Shown here: positions 42,530 through 50,884 of the stretch, piece by piece
Position numbering within the stretch: position 1 is the first letter of the stretch
How the letters are laid out: each line of letters opens with the position of its first letter
NCBI GenBank assembly: GCA_022650485.1
Contig: JALCPP010000008.1
Coordinates: 62,001-126,000 of the forward strand
DNA length: 64,000 nt
Direction of reading: 5' to 3'
Source: Oscillospiraceae bacterium
Lineage (GTDB): Bacteria > Bacillota > Clostridia > Oscillospirales > Acutalibacteraceae
Program-made: the position numbers and the translations under genes
Notes under the pieces: generated by a model
The model's input: only the letters and a program-made list of their open reading frames with translations
Databases searched by the model: none
What the model was told of the DNA's origin: nothing

Positions 42530-43936
42530 ATGAATCGCATGTCGAATCATTTAAAAAATCAATTTGAACAGCAGGTGCGGCGGGTTATGGATGCCGGCCG
42601 CGCCGCCGGTCTGGCCGCGGCGGTCATCAATCAGCGGGGCGAGTTCCTGTACGAGGGGTACTTTGGATATCGTGACCAGGAGAAAAAACTGCCCGTGGAC
42701 CGCGATACCATTTTCGGCCTGGCTTCGGTCACCAAGTCGTTTACCAGCCTGTCAATTTTACAGCTGGCGGAAGCGGGAATCGTGGATCTGGACGACCCCG
42801 TGAGCCGCTACCTTCCCTCCTTTACAGGGAAAAACCAGGCGGAACCCGTTCGGCTGCGGCACCTTCTCTGCCACAGCGGCGGGTACTTTCCGCTGCCCCG
42901 TATCCTGATTGACCAGATTGCCGGGCAGGTCGGCGCGGTGGAGAGCCGTGACGGAGATTTTGCGTATCTTTCCTCCATTGCGGAGGAAGGGGGACGGCAG
43001 GTTGCGGAGCGCCTGGATGCGCAGACCCGCCTGATTGGACGGCCGGGTGAACGGTTCAGTTACTGCAACGACGGTTATGCCCTCCTTTCAGAAATTATCC
43101 GTATACACGGGGATTGTTCCTCTTTTGCAGAATATCTTGAAAAACACATTCTGGAGCCTCTCGGCATGATGAGGAGCAGCTGCAGCTTTGTTAAACCGGC
43201 ACAGGATAAAAACGCGAGCATCCTGTACAGCTGGCAGGATGACGGTTCGCTTCGGGCCGACCGCGACTACCACAACGAAGCGTTTGCTTTAAATGGCGGC
43301 GGTGCCATGAAATCGACTGTTTCCGACCTTGCAAAGTACGTTGGCATGTACCTGAACCGTGGAACCGGTTTTAACGGCGCGAAGATTGCAAGCCGGTATT
43401 CCGTGCGCGAAATGTGCAAGCCGCGCCAGTATGCGGCTCCGGATGTTTATTATTGCTACGGGCTTGAAGAGAGCAAAATCGGCCCGTTTTTGGCACATGG
43501 CCACGGCGGCAGCCTGCCGGGCGTTTCTTCGAACATTCTTTGGTCGGACGACGGGGAAGTTGGCGTCATCATCCTTTGCAATACCATGGATGTTTCTGTG
43601 GGATATCTTGCGAAAGCAGCCCTTCGTATGTATTATGGAGAAGAGCCGGAAGCAACGAAGCCGGAATACCCCGTTTGTCACTGGACCAAAGACTGGATTG
43701 AGCAGATCAGCGGGGAGTACCGCTCCGGCGAGGGCGACGCATTTGCCCTTTATGAAAAGAACGGCGTTCTTGGTATGCGGCTGAATGGCAAAGAGCTTTC
43801 CCCCGTAGCCGTCAGTCCGGAAAAAGCGCTGGTTCGCAAACCGTTTGGGGATACCTGCCTGCAGATTTTTTCTGATGAAACACGCGGAGTCTGGGGCGCG
43901 CAGTATGGAAGCCGTATTTTCCCAAGATGTATCTGA
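42530..43936 (+). CDS. Class C beta-lactamase-fold serine hydrolase (cytosolic)
   Basis: 468 residues. Active-site serine motif S66-V-T-K69 (FGLASVTKSF), Tyr motif Y178-C-N180 (RFSYCNDGY) and HGHGGS in place of KTG, the arrangement of DD-peptidases/esterases related to AmpC (family S12). A lipocalin-like C-terminal part follows (~370-468). No signal peptide or membrane helix, so it acts inside the cell. Related S12 enzymes include D-aminopeptidase and D-Ala-D-Ala-type peptidases, which would suit peptides from cell walls. It starts 4 bases after the epimerase gene. Confidence 0.85.
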   Translation: MNRMSNHLKNQFEQQVRRVMDAGRAAGLAAAVINQRGEFLYEGYFGYRDQEKKLPVDRDTIFGLASVTKSFTSLSILQLAEAGIVDLDDPVSRYLPSFTGKNQAEPVRLRHLLCHSGGYFPLPRILIDQIAGQVGAVESRDGDFAYLSSIAEEGGRQVAERLDAQTRLIGRPGERFSYCNDGYALLSEIIRIHGDCSSFAEYLEKHILEPLGMMRSSCSFVKPAQDKNASILYSWQDDGSLRADRDYHNEAFALNGGGAMKSTVSDLAKYVGMYLNRGTGFNGAKIASRYSVREMCKPRQYAAPDVYYCYGLEESKIGPFLAHGHGGSLPGVSSNILWSDDGEVGVIILCNTMDVSVGYLAKAALRMYYGEEPEATKPEYPVCHWTKDWIEQISGEYRSGEGDAFALYEKNGVLGMRLNGKELSPVAVSPEKALVRKPFGDTCLQIFSDETRGVWGAQYGSRIFPRCI

Positions 43937-43981
43937 CTTTAAAATATCGCTGAAAAATTTAAAGGCAAAGGAAGAATCAAA

Positions 43982-45349
43982 ATGTATTCGGATTTGCAGT
44001 ACTTGGAAGTTCCCCTGCCGGAAGATATTCAGAAAATGAAGGGCCATGGGGATTTTAAACTGTTACAAAAGGTAATTGACCGCAGGCTGAAAACGAACCT
44101 TCCCTTCGCGCTGAAAAAACGGTTGGAACTGGAAAAGAAAATTCTGCTTCGTATTCCGGAAGATTATCCTTATTCCTGGGAAGAGGCAGATGAAATTCTG
44201 CGCGATAATCTGAAGGATTATCAGGAAGAAGAACTGGAATCTTTCTGGGAAGACAACGCGATGGAATGGATTTACATCGACGGCCGGGTGCATTTTCATA
44301 AACTGTTTTTAGACAATTTAGTAAAGACCAGACCTGCCCTTGCAAAACGGAATCTTTCCCCTGAAAATCAGGAGGACCGGGCGAAGAACGACCGGCTGTT
44401 GGATTCTGTTATTGCCAAGATGAAGAAAAATGGGGAAGTGAAGTATCACTTCCGCATCAGAAGTACGATTCGAATTGCGGAAACTGCCCAGAGAATTGGG
44501 GAAAAAGTTCAGGTCCATCTGCCAATTCCGGTGGAGTACGCGCAGGTGAAGCATGTTCGTCTGCTGTCCGTTTCGCCGCATCCGGTTGAGGTTGCCTCTC
44601 CGGATTATCCGCAGCGCACCGTCTGCTTTGAGACGACGCTGGAAAAAAATCAGGAATTTTCTGTTGAGTATGAATTCGAAACCCATATGAAGTACCGGGA
44701 GCTGGAGCCTGAAAAAGTGATGGACGCCCAGCCGACTTTTTACACGGAGGAATTGCCTCCGCATATTCATTTCACGCCTTACCTTTGTTCACTGGCGGAA
44801 GAAATTGTTGGGGATGAAACGAATCCGCTGCTCAAAGCGCAGAAAATTTATCAGTTTGTTACATCCCGTGTGATGTATTCTTTTGTGAGAAGTTACTGTA
44901 CCATTGAAGACCTGACCTCTTACGTCGCTTCCGGGTTGAAGGGCGACTGCGGAATTCAGGCGCTGCTCTTTATTACTCTTTGCCGTATTTCCGGTGTGCC
45001 GGCCCGGTGGCAGTCCGGTCTGTACGCAACGCCGTACAACGTGGGAAACCATGACTGGGCACAGTTCTATGTGGCCCCGTACGGCTGGCTGTTTGCGGAC
45101 TGTTCCTTTGGCGGAACTGCTTTCCGCAACGGCTGGACGGAACGCCGCGCGTTTTATTTTGGCCACCTAGACCCGTTCCGCATTCCCGCTGCTGCTGAGT
45201 TTCAGCATGAATTTTCGGTACCGACCGGTCATTTTCGGAATGATCCCTATGATAATCAGGATGGAGAAGTTGCTTATTCAGACAAAAACCTGGTGCAGGG
45301 GGAATTCACAACAACTCACGAGGCGCTGGAAGTCAAAGAGATTTTATAA
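43982..45349 (+). CDS. Transglutaminase-like (papain-fold) protein, probably a cytosolic peptidase
   Basis: 455 residues. The C-terminal half is a transglutaminase-core domain with triad C323 (GLKGDCGIQALLF), H357 (VGNHDWAQFYV) and D373 (LFADCSFGG). The N-terminal ~170 residues are charged and helical; ~175-260 look like an Ig-type beta domain. No signal peptide. In Firmicutes such domains mostly act as cysteine peptidases rather than crosslinking enzymes. As last gene of module B it may play the part that the NlpC/P60 peptidase YkfC plays in Bacillus muropeptide recycling (inference). AAAGGAAGAA before ATG 43982; a strong terminator follows. Confidence 0.82.
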   Translation: MYSDLQYLEVPLPEDIQKMKGHGDFKLLQKVIDRRLKTNLPFALKKRLELEKKILLRIPEDYPYSWEEADEILRDNLKDYQEEELESFWEDNAMEWIYIDGRVHFHKLFLDNLVKTRPALAKRNLSPENQEDRAKNDRLLDSVIAKMKKNGEVKYHFRIRSTIRIAETAQRIGEKVQVHLPIPVEYAQVKHVRLLSVSPHPVEVASPDYPQRTVCFETTLEKNQEFSVEYEFETHMKYRELEPEKVMDAQPTFYTEELPPHIHFTPYLCSLAEEIVGDETNPLLKAQKIYQFVTSRVMYSFVRSYCTIEDLTSYVASGLKGDCGIQALLFITLCRISGVPARWQSGLYATPYNVGNHDWAQFYVAPYGWLFADCSFGGTAFRNGWTERRAFYFGHLDPFRIPAAAEFQHEFSVPTGHFRNDPYDNQDGEVAYSDKNLVQGEFTTTHEALEVKEIL

Positions 45350-45364
45350 ATCGATATACTATTC

Positions 45365-45408
45365 AAAAAGAGTCCGCCGAAACATTAAATGTTTCAGCGG
45401 ACTCTTTT
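45365..45408. terminator. Bidirectional terminator after module B
   Basis: AAAAGAGTCCGC-C-GAAACATT and AATGTTTC-A-GCGGACTCTTTT form a stem of about 20 pairs with T-runs on both strands; it serves module B and the minus-strand gene ending at 45427. Confidence 0.92.
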
Positions 45409-45426
45409 GATGCAATGAGGGCTGTT

Positions 45427-45798
45427 TTAGAGAAAGGCCCGCACAATCAGAAATATTGCCAGCAGCCATATTCCGGCAATTGGTAACGCAAAGTACCATT
45501 TTTTCGGTTTGCTGTTTTTCCATAGGTTTTCAGATTCCTTCCGGCACTGCGTCATGATTTCTTTTGGAATCAATGTGAGTGTTATGGAAATCAGAGCGGG
45601 TAAAATAATAAAGTCATCCAGATATCCCAAAACCGGAATAAAGTCTGGAATCAGATCAATCGGAGACAGTGCGTATCCGACCGTGATGCCGGCAAATAGT
45701 TTTGCTGAAAACGGCGTTTCTTTTTTGCGAATTGCCAAAAACAAGGCGGGAAGACTAAACTGAACCTGTTTCACGCGTTCACTTAACTTTCTGTTCAT
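45427..45798 (-). CDS. YkvA/DUF1232 family membrane protein
   Basis: 123 residues. The DUF1232 signature YALSPIDLIPDFIPVLGYLDDFIILPALISITL covers about residues 40-75; a further membrane helix (PIAGIWLLAIFLIVRAFL) ends the protein. Function of the family is unknown. Its ATG overlaps the TAA of the TSUP gene by one base (TAATG), so the two are co-translated. Confidence 0.9.
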   Translation of the reverse strand: MNRKLSERVKQVQFSLPALFLAIRKKETPFSAKLFAGITVGYALSPIDLIPDFIPVLGYLDDFIILPALISITLTLIPKEIMTQCRKESENLWKNSKPKKWYFALPIAGIWLLAIFLIVRAFL

Positions 45799-46532
45799 TA
45801 CGATTTCCCCATGATCAGCATATACAGTCCGACTGTGCAGAGCAGAACGGCGACGTACTTTTGAAATTTGGCTTTCTCTATGTTTTTAATCACGCGGTTT
45901 GCGCAGAAGGTGCCGGCTATCATGGTCAGCCCCATTGCAACCCCTGTCAATGCGGCGTATTGATCAACAGATACCAGTTTGCTGTAAATTATGGTTTTTA
46001 GAATATGCATGGCTGTCGCAGTTGTTGCCTCGCTGGCAATATAGGAAACCGGCGGTAATCCAAGGGTAAGAAAAACTGCGGCGCCAATGGGCCCGCCGCT
46101 CCCGGCCAGCCCGGACAATAATCCGGTGACAGCCCCGCCGGCCAGCAGTGTTTTGGCACCTGCTTTCAGTTCGACTTTTTTCATCATTTTGAACAGAACC
46201 AACAAGATTAAAGCGGCGCCAATGCAGCGCGTGACGATCATTTTCGGCAGTATCGAAAAGCCGAATGCACCCAGTGCGGCTAATGGTATGGCGGTAATGC
46301 AGAATAATCCAGCCGGTTTCCACTGAATCTGTTTCCACCCGAACGCCATGCGGGAAAAGTTCCCAATAAGCTGTGCGATGGTTAAAACCGGAACGGCGGT
46401 TTCCGTTCCTACGCAGCCCGTAACAACCGGAAGAAGAAGTAATGCTCCACCAAAGCCTGCGGCACCGGAAACGAATGCCGCCGCAAAACTGGATAGAATA
46501 AGAATCAAATAAAGGTACATGGTAATGCTCAC
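45798..46532 (-). CDS. TSUP family (TauE/SafE) anion exporter
   Basis: 244 residues with about seven to eight membrane helices in two halves. Conserved glycine/proline loops GAAGFGGALLLLPVV in the first half and GLLSGLAGSGGPIGAAVF in the second are the family marks. TSUP proteins move sulfite, sulfoacetate and other sulfur- or carbon-containing anions; the substrate here cannot be told. First of a two-gene operon with the YkvA gene. Confidence 0.9.
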   Translation of the reverse strand: MSITMYLYLILILSSFAAAFVSGAAGFGGALLLLPVVTGCVGTETAVPVLTIAQLIGNFSRMAFGWKQIQWKPAGLFCITAIPLAALGAFGFSILPKMIVTRCIGAALILLVLFKMMKKVELKAGAKTLLAGGAVTGLLSGLAGSGGPIGAAVFLTLGLPPVSYIASEATTATAMHILKTIIYSKLVSVDQYAALTGVAMGLTMIAGTFCANRVIKNIEKAKFQKYVAVLLCTVGLYMLIMGKS

Positions 46533-46658
46533 TCGCCTATCCCTGATTTTTTTTACAGAGTATATTGTAGCATAAAGAATTCAGAAAAAACAGATAGGTA
46601 AAACGAATGCAATGCAGTGTCCTTTGTAAATGGTTACATTGTTGTTATCCTCATTGCC

Positions 46659-46688
46659 TTGAATTGAAACCGAAATTTATGCTATAAT
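46659..46688 (+). promoter_or_regulatory. Promoter of the pseudokinase gene
   Basis: TTGAAT (46659-46664), 18-base spacer, TGC-TATAAT (46683-46688, extended -10). The 46533-46839 gap holds this promoter and a ~150-base AT-rich leader, no gene. Confidence 0.7.
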
Positions 46689-46839
46689 GGACTGTATGCA
46701 TCAATGATGTGTTAAATGAAAAATCACTGTACGATGATAATAAATCAGAATCATTCTTATCATTTGGATAATTTGTATGCGAATGAAGAAAACTAAGTAA
46801 GTGTAGCAATGGCTTTAATGATACTTCGGAGGCGGCAAT

Positions 46840-48534
46840 ATGACTGATCCGGCAAATCTGTGTATGAACTGCATGTCCGAAAAAGAGAATAGAGAGGCTT
46901 GCCCCCACTGTGGCTGGAATGGGGAGGAGCCTCAAATGGCACATGCCCTTCCGCTGAAAACCATTCTGCAAAAGCGGTATCTGGTTGGTGTTGCAAAAAG
47001 AAGCAACGGAGAAGGCATTATGTATATCGGTTATGATACCGTTCTGAATATTCCGATTGAACTGCATGAGTTCTTTCCGCAGACACTCAGCGAGCGGGCT
47101 GTAAACGGCGTTGATGTGCGCGTAATGAGCGGAAGCGAAATTATATTTAATGAGTCATTCGCACGCTTTTTGAGCTATTCCAGAGAACTTGCGCACATGC
47201 GCGAGCTTTCCTCTATTATGCAGATCTACGATATTTTTGAAGAAAATCATACGGCGTATACGGTTTCAGAGTGGAGTGATGCCATTACGCTCAGCTATTT
47301 TGTGGAGCGCAGCGGGGGAAAACTCAGCTGGAATACCGCAAGGCAGTTGTTTATGCCAGTCCTTTCCGCACTGAGCGTTCTTCACACCCACTCTGTAAAA
47401 CATCTTGGCATTTCTCCCGATACTCTTTTTATTACGGAAGACGGCCGGATGAAACTTGGTGGATTTTCCATCGGGCTGGTCCGCCAGATGGATACAGACC
47501 TTCCGCCGGACATGACGGCGGGGTGTGCCGCGATTGAACAGTATATTATGGACTATCAGCCGAATGAAGCAACGGATGTTTACGGTTTTGCGGCTTCTCT
47601 GTTTTTTACTTTGACCGGGAACCTTCCTCCGGATGCATTGAAGAGGCGAAGCGATGCGAGACTGTATATTCCAACTGCTGTGCTGCGCACACTGCCGCCT
47701 TATGTGATTACGGCTCTTGCCAATGCGCTTCAGGTTTCGCCGGACCGGCGGACACCAACTTTTGAGCGCCTGAGAACGGATCTTTCCGCCGCACATTCCG
47801 TAACGGCGGCATTGGAAGAAACTCGCAGAATCAGCAGAGTCTCTTCCGGCAGTGAAACGAATCCCAAAGAATCAGGGAGAAATGAAAAAAAGAAAAAGCG
47901 GGAACTGCCTGGATTTGTGTGGGTACTGGCATCTTGCGCCGTCATGCTGATTGTCTTTACAACCATCGGGGTGTTCTGGATCAGCCATACTCCGGTGAAA
48001 GAAAGAAGTCTTTCGGCAGAAGCGGCCGCTTCTGCCAATGATTCTTCTGTGAGTTTGCTGGCACAGTCTTCGGAGGAGGATGCCGGGGCATCTTCTTCCC
48101 AAGCAGATTTAATGACGGTACCGAATCTGGTGGGACAAAATTATGACAGCCTTGTGTCCGCAGTGTCATCTCAAAAGGGTGAGGACTATCAGGTCCTTCT
48201 TGCTACCAGACAGTTTTCAGACACCGTTCCAGAGGGATGCGTGATTTCCCAGAAGCCGGAAGCCGATGGAAAGATGGCAAAGGGAACGGCGGTCGTCGTG
48301 GTCGTCAGCGAAGGGAAGGCTGTGCGTACGTTGCCTGAAATTGCGGGGATGACGCTTCCGAATGCCTCTGAAGCGGTGACTGCCGAAGGTTTTGTGCCAA
48401 CTAAAGCGGAAGAATACAGCGATACCGTGCGCTCTGGACTGGTGATTGGTTACCAGAATGCGCAGGAAGGCAGCCAAATGGCCTATGGGTCCCAAGTGGT
48501 GATTATTGTCAGCAAGGGAGCCCATCCGCATTAA
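46840..48534 (+). CDS. Zinc-ribbon / pseudokinase / PASTA membrane protein
   Basis: 564 residues. N-terminal zinc ribbon (CMNCMSEKENREACPHCGWNG, four cysteines at 8-24), a Hanks-type kinase fold (~40-320), Lys/Arg-rich stretch, one membrane helix (~352-376: GFVWVLASCAVMLIVFTTIGVFWIS), a Ser-rich linker and two PASTA domains outside (TVPNLVGQNYDSLVSAV...; RTLPEIAGMTLPNASEAV...). Key catalytic residues are lost: the ATP lysine position reads H76 (IELHEFFP where relatives have IKEYFP), HRD reads HLG (188-190) and DFG reads GFS (208-210). So it is probably a signalling scaffold that senses muropeptides or lipid II via PASTA without phosphorylating. CGGAGG before ATG 46840. Confidence 0.87.
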   Translation: MTDPANLCMNCMSEKENREACPHCGWNGEEPQMAHALPLKTILQKRYLVGVAKRSNGEGIMYIGYDTVLNIPIELHEFFPQTLSERAVNGVDVRVMSGSEIIFNESFARFLSYSRELAHMRELSSIMQIYDIFEENHTAYTVSEWSDAITLSYFVERSGGKLSWNTARQLFMPVLSALSVLHTHSVKHLGISPDTLFITEDGRMKLGGFSIGLVRQMDTDLPPDMTAGCAAIEQYIMDYQPNEATDVYGFAASLFFTLTGNLPPDALKRRSDARLYIPTAVLRTLPPYVITALANALQVSPDRRTPTFERLRTDLSAAHSVTAALEETRRISRVSSGSETNPKESGRNEKKKKRELPGFVWVLASCAVMLIVFTTIGVFWISHTPVKERSLSAEAAASANDSSVSLLAQSSEEDAGASSSQADLMTVPNLVGQNYDSLVSAVSSQKGEDYQVLLATRQFSDTVPEGCVISQKPEADGKMAKGTAVVVVVSEGKAVRTLPEIAGMTLPNASEAVTAEGFVPTKAEEYSDTVRSGLVIGYQNAQEGSQMAYGSQVVIIVSKGAHPH

Positions 48535-48579
48535 AACTGTACCTGTGCTTTTCAATCAAAGCGGCAGATGATTAAAACG

Positions 48580-48628
48580 GCACCTCAATTGTTTTTCAGG
48601 ATGTAATCCTGAAAAACGATTGGGGTGC
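48580..48628 (+). terminator. Long near-perfect hairpin after the pseudokinase gene
   Basis: GCACCTCAAT-T-GTTTTTCAGGAT (48580-48602), loop GTA, then ATCCTGAAAAAC-G-ATTGGGGTGC (48606-48628): a 23-base stem with one mismatch and a G-T pair. T-run is short (TTGCTTTA). Probably a terminator; the stem is unusually long. Confidence 0.6.
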
Positions 48629-48657
48629 TTGCTTTATGCAGAGATTATTTTGTGGAT

Positions 48658-50025
48658 TTATACACAATGCAGAGGAAATGATAAGATGGTTTCGCATCCG
48701 CCCTGAGGAAGATTGTGAAACGCTACCGTTCCACTGTGAATTTTTACAATTTGACGAACAATGGTCAGACCAAGACCGTGGGCTTGCAGTTTTATGAGTG
48801 CGTGCGGGAGTTTCAGGCTTTTTAGTACATCAGGCCGGAAGCCCACCCCGTTATCGGAAACGGACAGAGTACAGACGGATTCATTTTTGCTTAAGACGGC
48901 CTTTATCGCACATCCTTCAGGGTTATGCTTGATGCTGTTGCCGATTAGATTGGAAACGGCGCGCTTTAAAAGCTTTTCGTCCCCCTCTACGGCGGTATTT
49001 TGTCCTTCTCTGCTGATTTCAACTTCAATAGAGAACATGTCCGGAAGTCCGCCGTTGATAAAATCGGCGGCAACACCGCGCAGAAGCGCCGCTAACAAAA
49101 CGGTATCTTTTTGGAGCGGCTGCATATGATATTCCAGTTTGGAAGCGAGGTTTAAGTCGTTCACCAGCGCTTTGATCCGTTCGCTCTGGCTTCGAATGAT
49201 TTGGGCCTGCTTTCGCTTTGCGGGAGCTAATTCCGGATCATTTTCCAGCTGGCTGGCATAGCCCATTACCATGGACAGAGGAGTCCGTATGTCGTGCGAT
49301 ACGCCTGCAATCCAGGTTGTTCGCGCATTGTCCCGCGTTTTTAATGCCGCTTCCTGCCGCACGAGCTTTTCAGAGGTTTGATTGATTTCAGAAGCAAGCG
49401 GCCCTAAAATTCCGTTTGTTGAAAGGGTGACCGGGTGGTTTTCCGCCATGTCTTCAATGCCTTTGGCAAGAGGTTTGAGCGAACGAAAGAACCGCAGGCT
49501 GAACAGCAGTGCCAGAAGAACAGCAACCATGCCGTTTAGAATCAGAGTGGCAGGAATCCAGACAAGAACATTGTCCATTGCACTTTGAGGCGCTTCAATG
49601 CCGTGCTTGAAGATGCTTCCCTTTTCGCTGCCCAGAACAAACAGGCTGTCTGTTCGGCGCCACACATGGACGGGATAATCGTTTAAGTACCAGTGGGAAA
49701 AGCCTGCCACATCGGATAAGGTGTAGTGGAGAGGAACATCTGCGGGCAGATGAAAACTCCAGAGGACAGTTCCATTATTTCCAATTAACATCGCCCATTG
49801 GTACTCGTTATCAATCGTTATGAGTGCAGTTTCGGAAATAGCATAGGTACCGTTTTGAAGTGTTAATTCATCTGAAAGCTGAGCTACATCGCCGGTATGC
49901 TGTACAACGTTTTTTGACTGAATAATCCAGGCAATCATAGCTCCAAAATTGACGGTGAGCAGAATCAGCGCGATTCCCGCCGCGGAAAGCACATAGCGGG
50001 CTAAGATTTTCATCATGCTTTTCAT
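48658..50025 (-). CDS. Sensor histidine kinase
   Basis: 455 residues: membrane helix ~12-35, an extracytoplasmic sensor of ~115 residues (40-155), second helix ~155-178, HAMP-like linker (RSLKPLAKGIEDMAENHPVTLS), HisKA with the phospho-accepting H244 (AGVSHDIRTPLSMVMGY) and HATPase with N box NLIGNSIKHN, G1 DNGVGF and G2 GLGLTIV. Four-base overlap with the response regulator upstream. Divergent from the LanFEG-type transporter, which it probably controls in response to a peptide antibiotic, as SpaK/NisK- and BcrS-like kinases do. Confidence 0.92.
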   Translation of the reverse strand: MKSMMKILARYVLSAAGIALILLTVNFGAMIAWIIQSKNVVQHTGDVAQLSDELTLQNGTYAISETALITIDNEYQWAMLIGNNGTVLWSFHLPADVPLHYTLSDVAGFSHWYLNDYPVHVWRRTDSLFVLGSEKGSIFKHGIEAPQSAMDNVLVWIPATLILNGMVAVLLALLFSLRFFRSLKPLAKGIEDMAENHPVTLSTNGILGPLASEINQTSEKLVRQEAALKTRDNARTTWIAGVSHDIRTPLSMVMGYASQLENDPELAPAKRKQAQIIRSQSERIKALVNDLNLASKLEYHMQPLQKDTVLLAALLRGVAADFINGGLPDMFSIEVEISREGQNTAVEGDEKLLKRAVSNLIGNSIKHNPEGCAIKAVLSKNESVCTLSVSDNGVGFRPDVLKSLKLPHALIKLQAHGLGLTIVRQIVKIHSGTVAFHNLPQGGCETILSFPLHCV

Positions 50026-50741
50026 GTGTCTTCGGCTCCTGTCAGTTTATATCCGAGCCCCCGCACGGTCAGAAGATATTGGGGGGCAGAGGGCTCCGGT
50101 TCAATTTTTTCGCGCAGCCGGCGGATATGAACCATCAGTGTGTTTTCATATCCATACAGGTCATCGTCCCATGCGGCGCGGCACAGGCTGTCTCCGGTGA
50201 CGATGTTTCCCCGGTTTTCATACAGCTTTTTCAACAGAGTGAATTCTTTGGCGGTCAGCGTCAGCTGTCCTGCTTTTGTTGAAACCGTTCCGCTGTTCAG
50301 GTCAATTTCTGCCTGACCAAGGCGGAATACAGGCTTGGCTTTTTGCGTGAGAACAGCGGGAAAATAGGTGCGGGTGAGGATGGCCTTCAGCCGCAGGCTT
50401 AATTCCCGCGGAAGAAAGGGCTTCGTCATATAATCGTCTGCGCCGAGTCCCAGCCCCAGCAGGCGATTTTCATCTTCATCACGCGCGGACAGAAAAAGAA
50501 CGGGCACAGCGGACTGTTCCCTGAATTCTCTCATTAGGGAAAAACCGTCCCCATCGGGCAGGGTAACGTCCAGAATGACGCCTTCCGGCCGTTCTGTGGC
50601 AAACAGCCGGCGGGCTTCAAGGCAGCTGGTGGCAGCAATCAGTTTTTGAAATCCCTCTTTGCGAAGAATGCTGCGCAGCATTTCCAGCAGCTGCGGTTCG
50701 TCGTCTACCAGCAGAAGTTTGCAGTCGAAGATATTGTTCAT
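50022..50741 (-). CDS. OmpR/PhoB-family response regulator
   Basis: 239 residues. Receiver domain with acidic pair DDE (LLVDDEPQ), phospho-acceptor D58 (GVILDVTLPDGDG), conserved Ser/Thr and Lys (FLSARDED; YMTKPF), then a winged-helix DNA-binding domain (LTAKEFTLLKKLYENRGNIVT; MVHIRRLREKIEP; YLLTVRGLGYKL). The ATG at 50741 with GGTGA is preferred to an upstream reading at 50798 that would begin in the promoter region. Probable target: the ABC transporter promoter in the divergent 50742-50884 gap. Confidence 0.93.
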   Translation of the reverse strand: MNNIFDCKLLLVDDEPQLLEMLRSILRKEGFQKLIAATSCLEARRLFATERPEGVILDVTLPDGDGFSLMREFREQSAVPVLFLSARDEDENRLLGLGLGADDYMTKPFLPRELSLRLKAILTRTYFPAVLTQKAKPVFRLGQAEIDLNSGTVSTKAGQLTLTAKEFTLLKKLYENRGNIVTGDSLCRAAWDDDLYGYENTLMVHIRRLREKIEPEPSAPQYLLTVRGLGYKLTGAEDT

Positions 50742-50884
50742 TGTTATCACCGTATTTATTATAAAGTAAAAAGCAGCCCAATGGGGCAGAATTTTCAAAA
50801 TTAAGGTAAATGTAAGATTCAGTACAGGCTGTTGTAAGGCATGCAGAGTATGATGATTTTCAGAATGGAAAAGGAGATATCTGT

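Noticed and set aside
50742-50884. Lantibiotic precursor peptide gene near the LanFEG operon
   Set aside because: No short frame with a Ser/Thr/Cys-rich C-terminus and leader motif is present, nor any modification enzyme.
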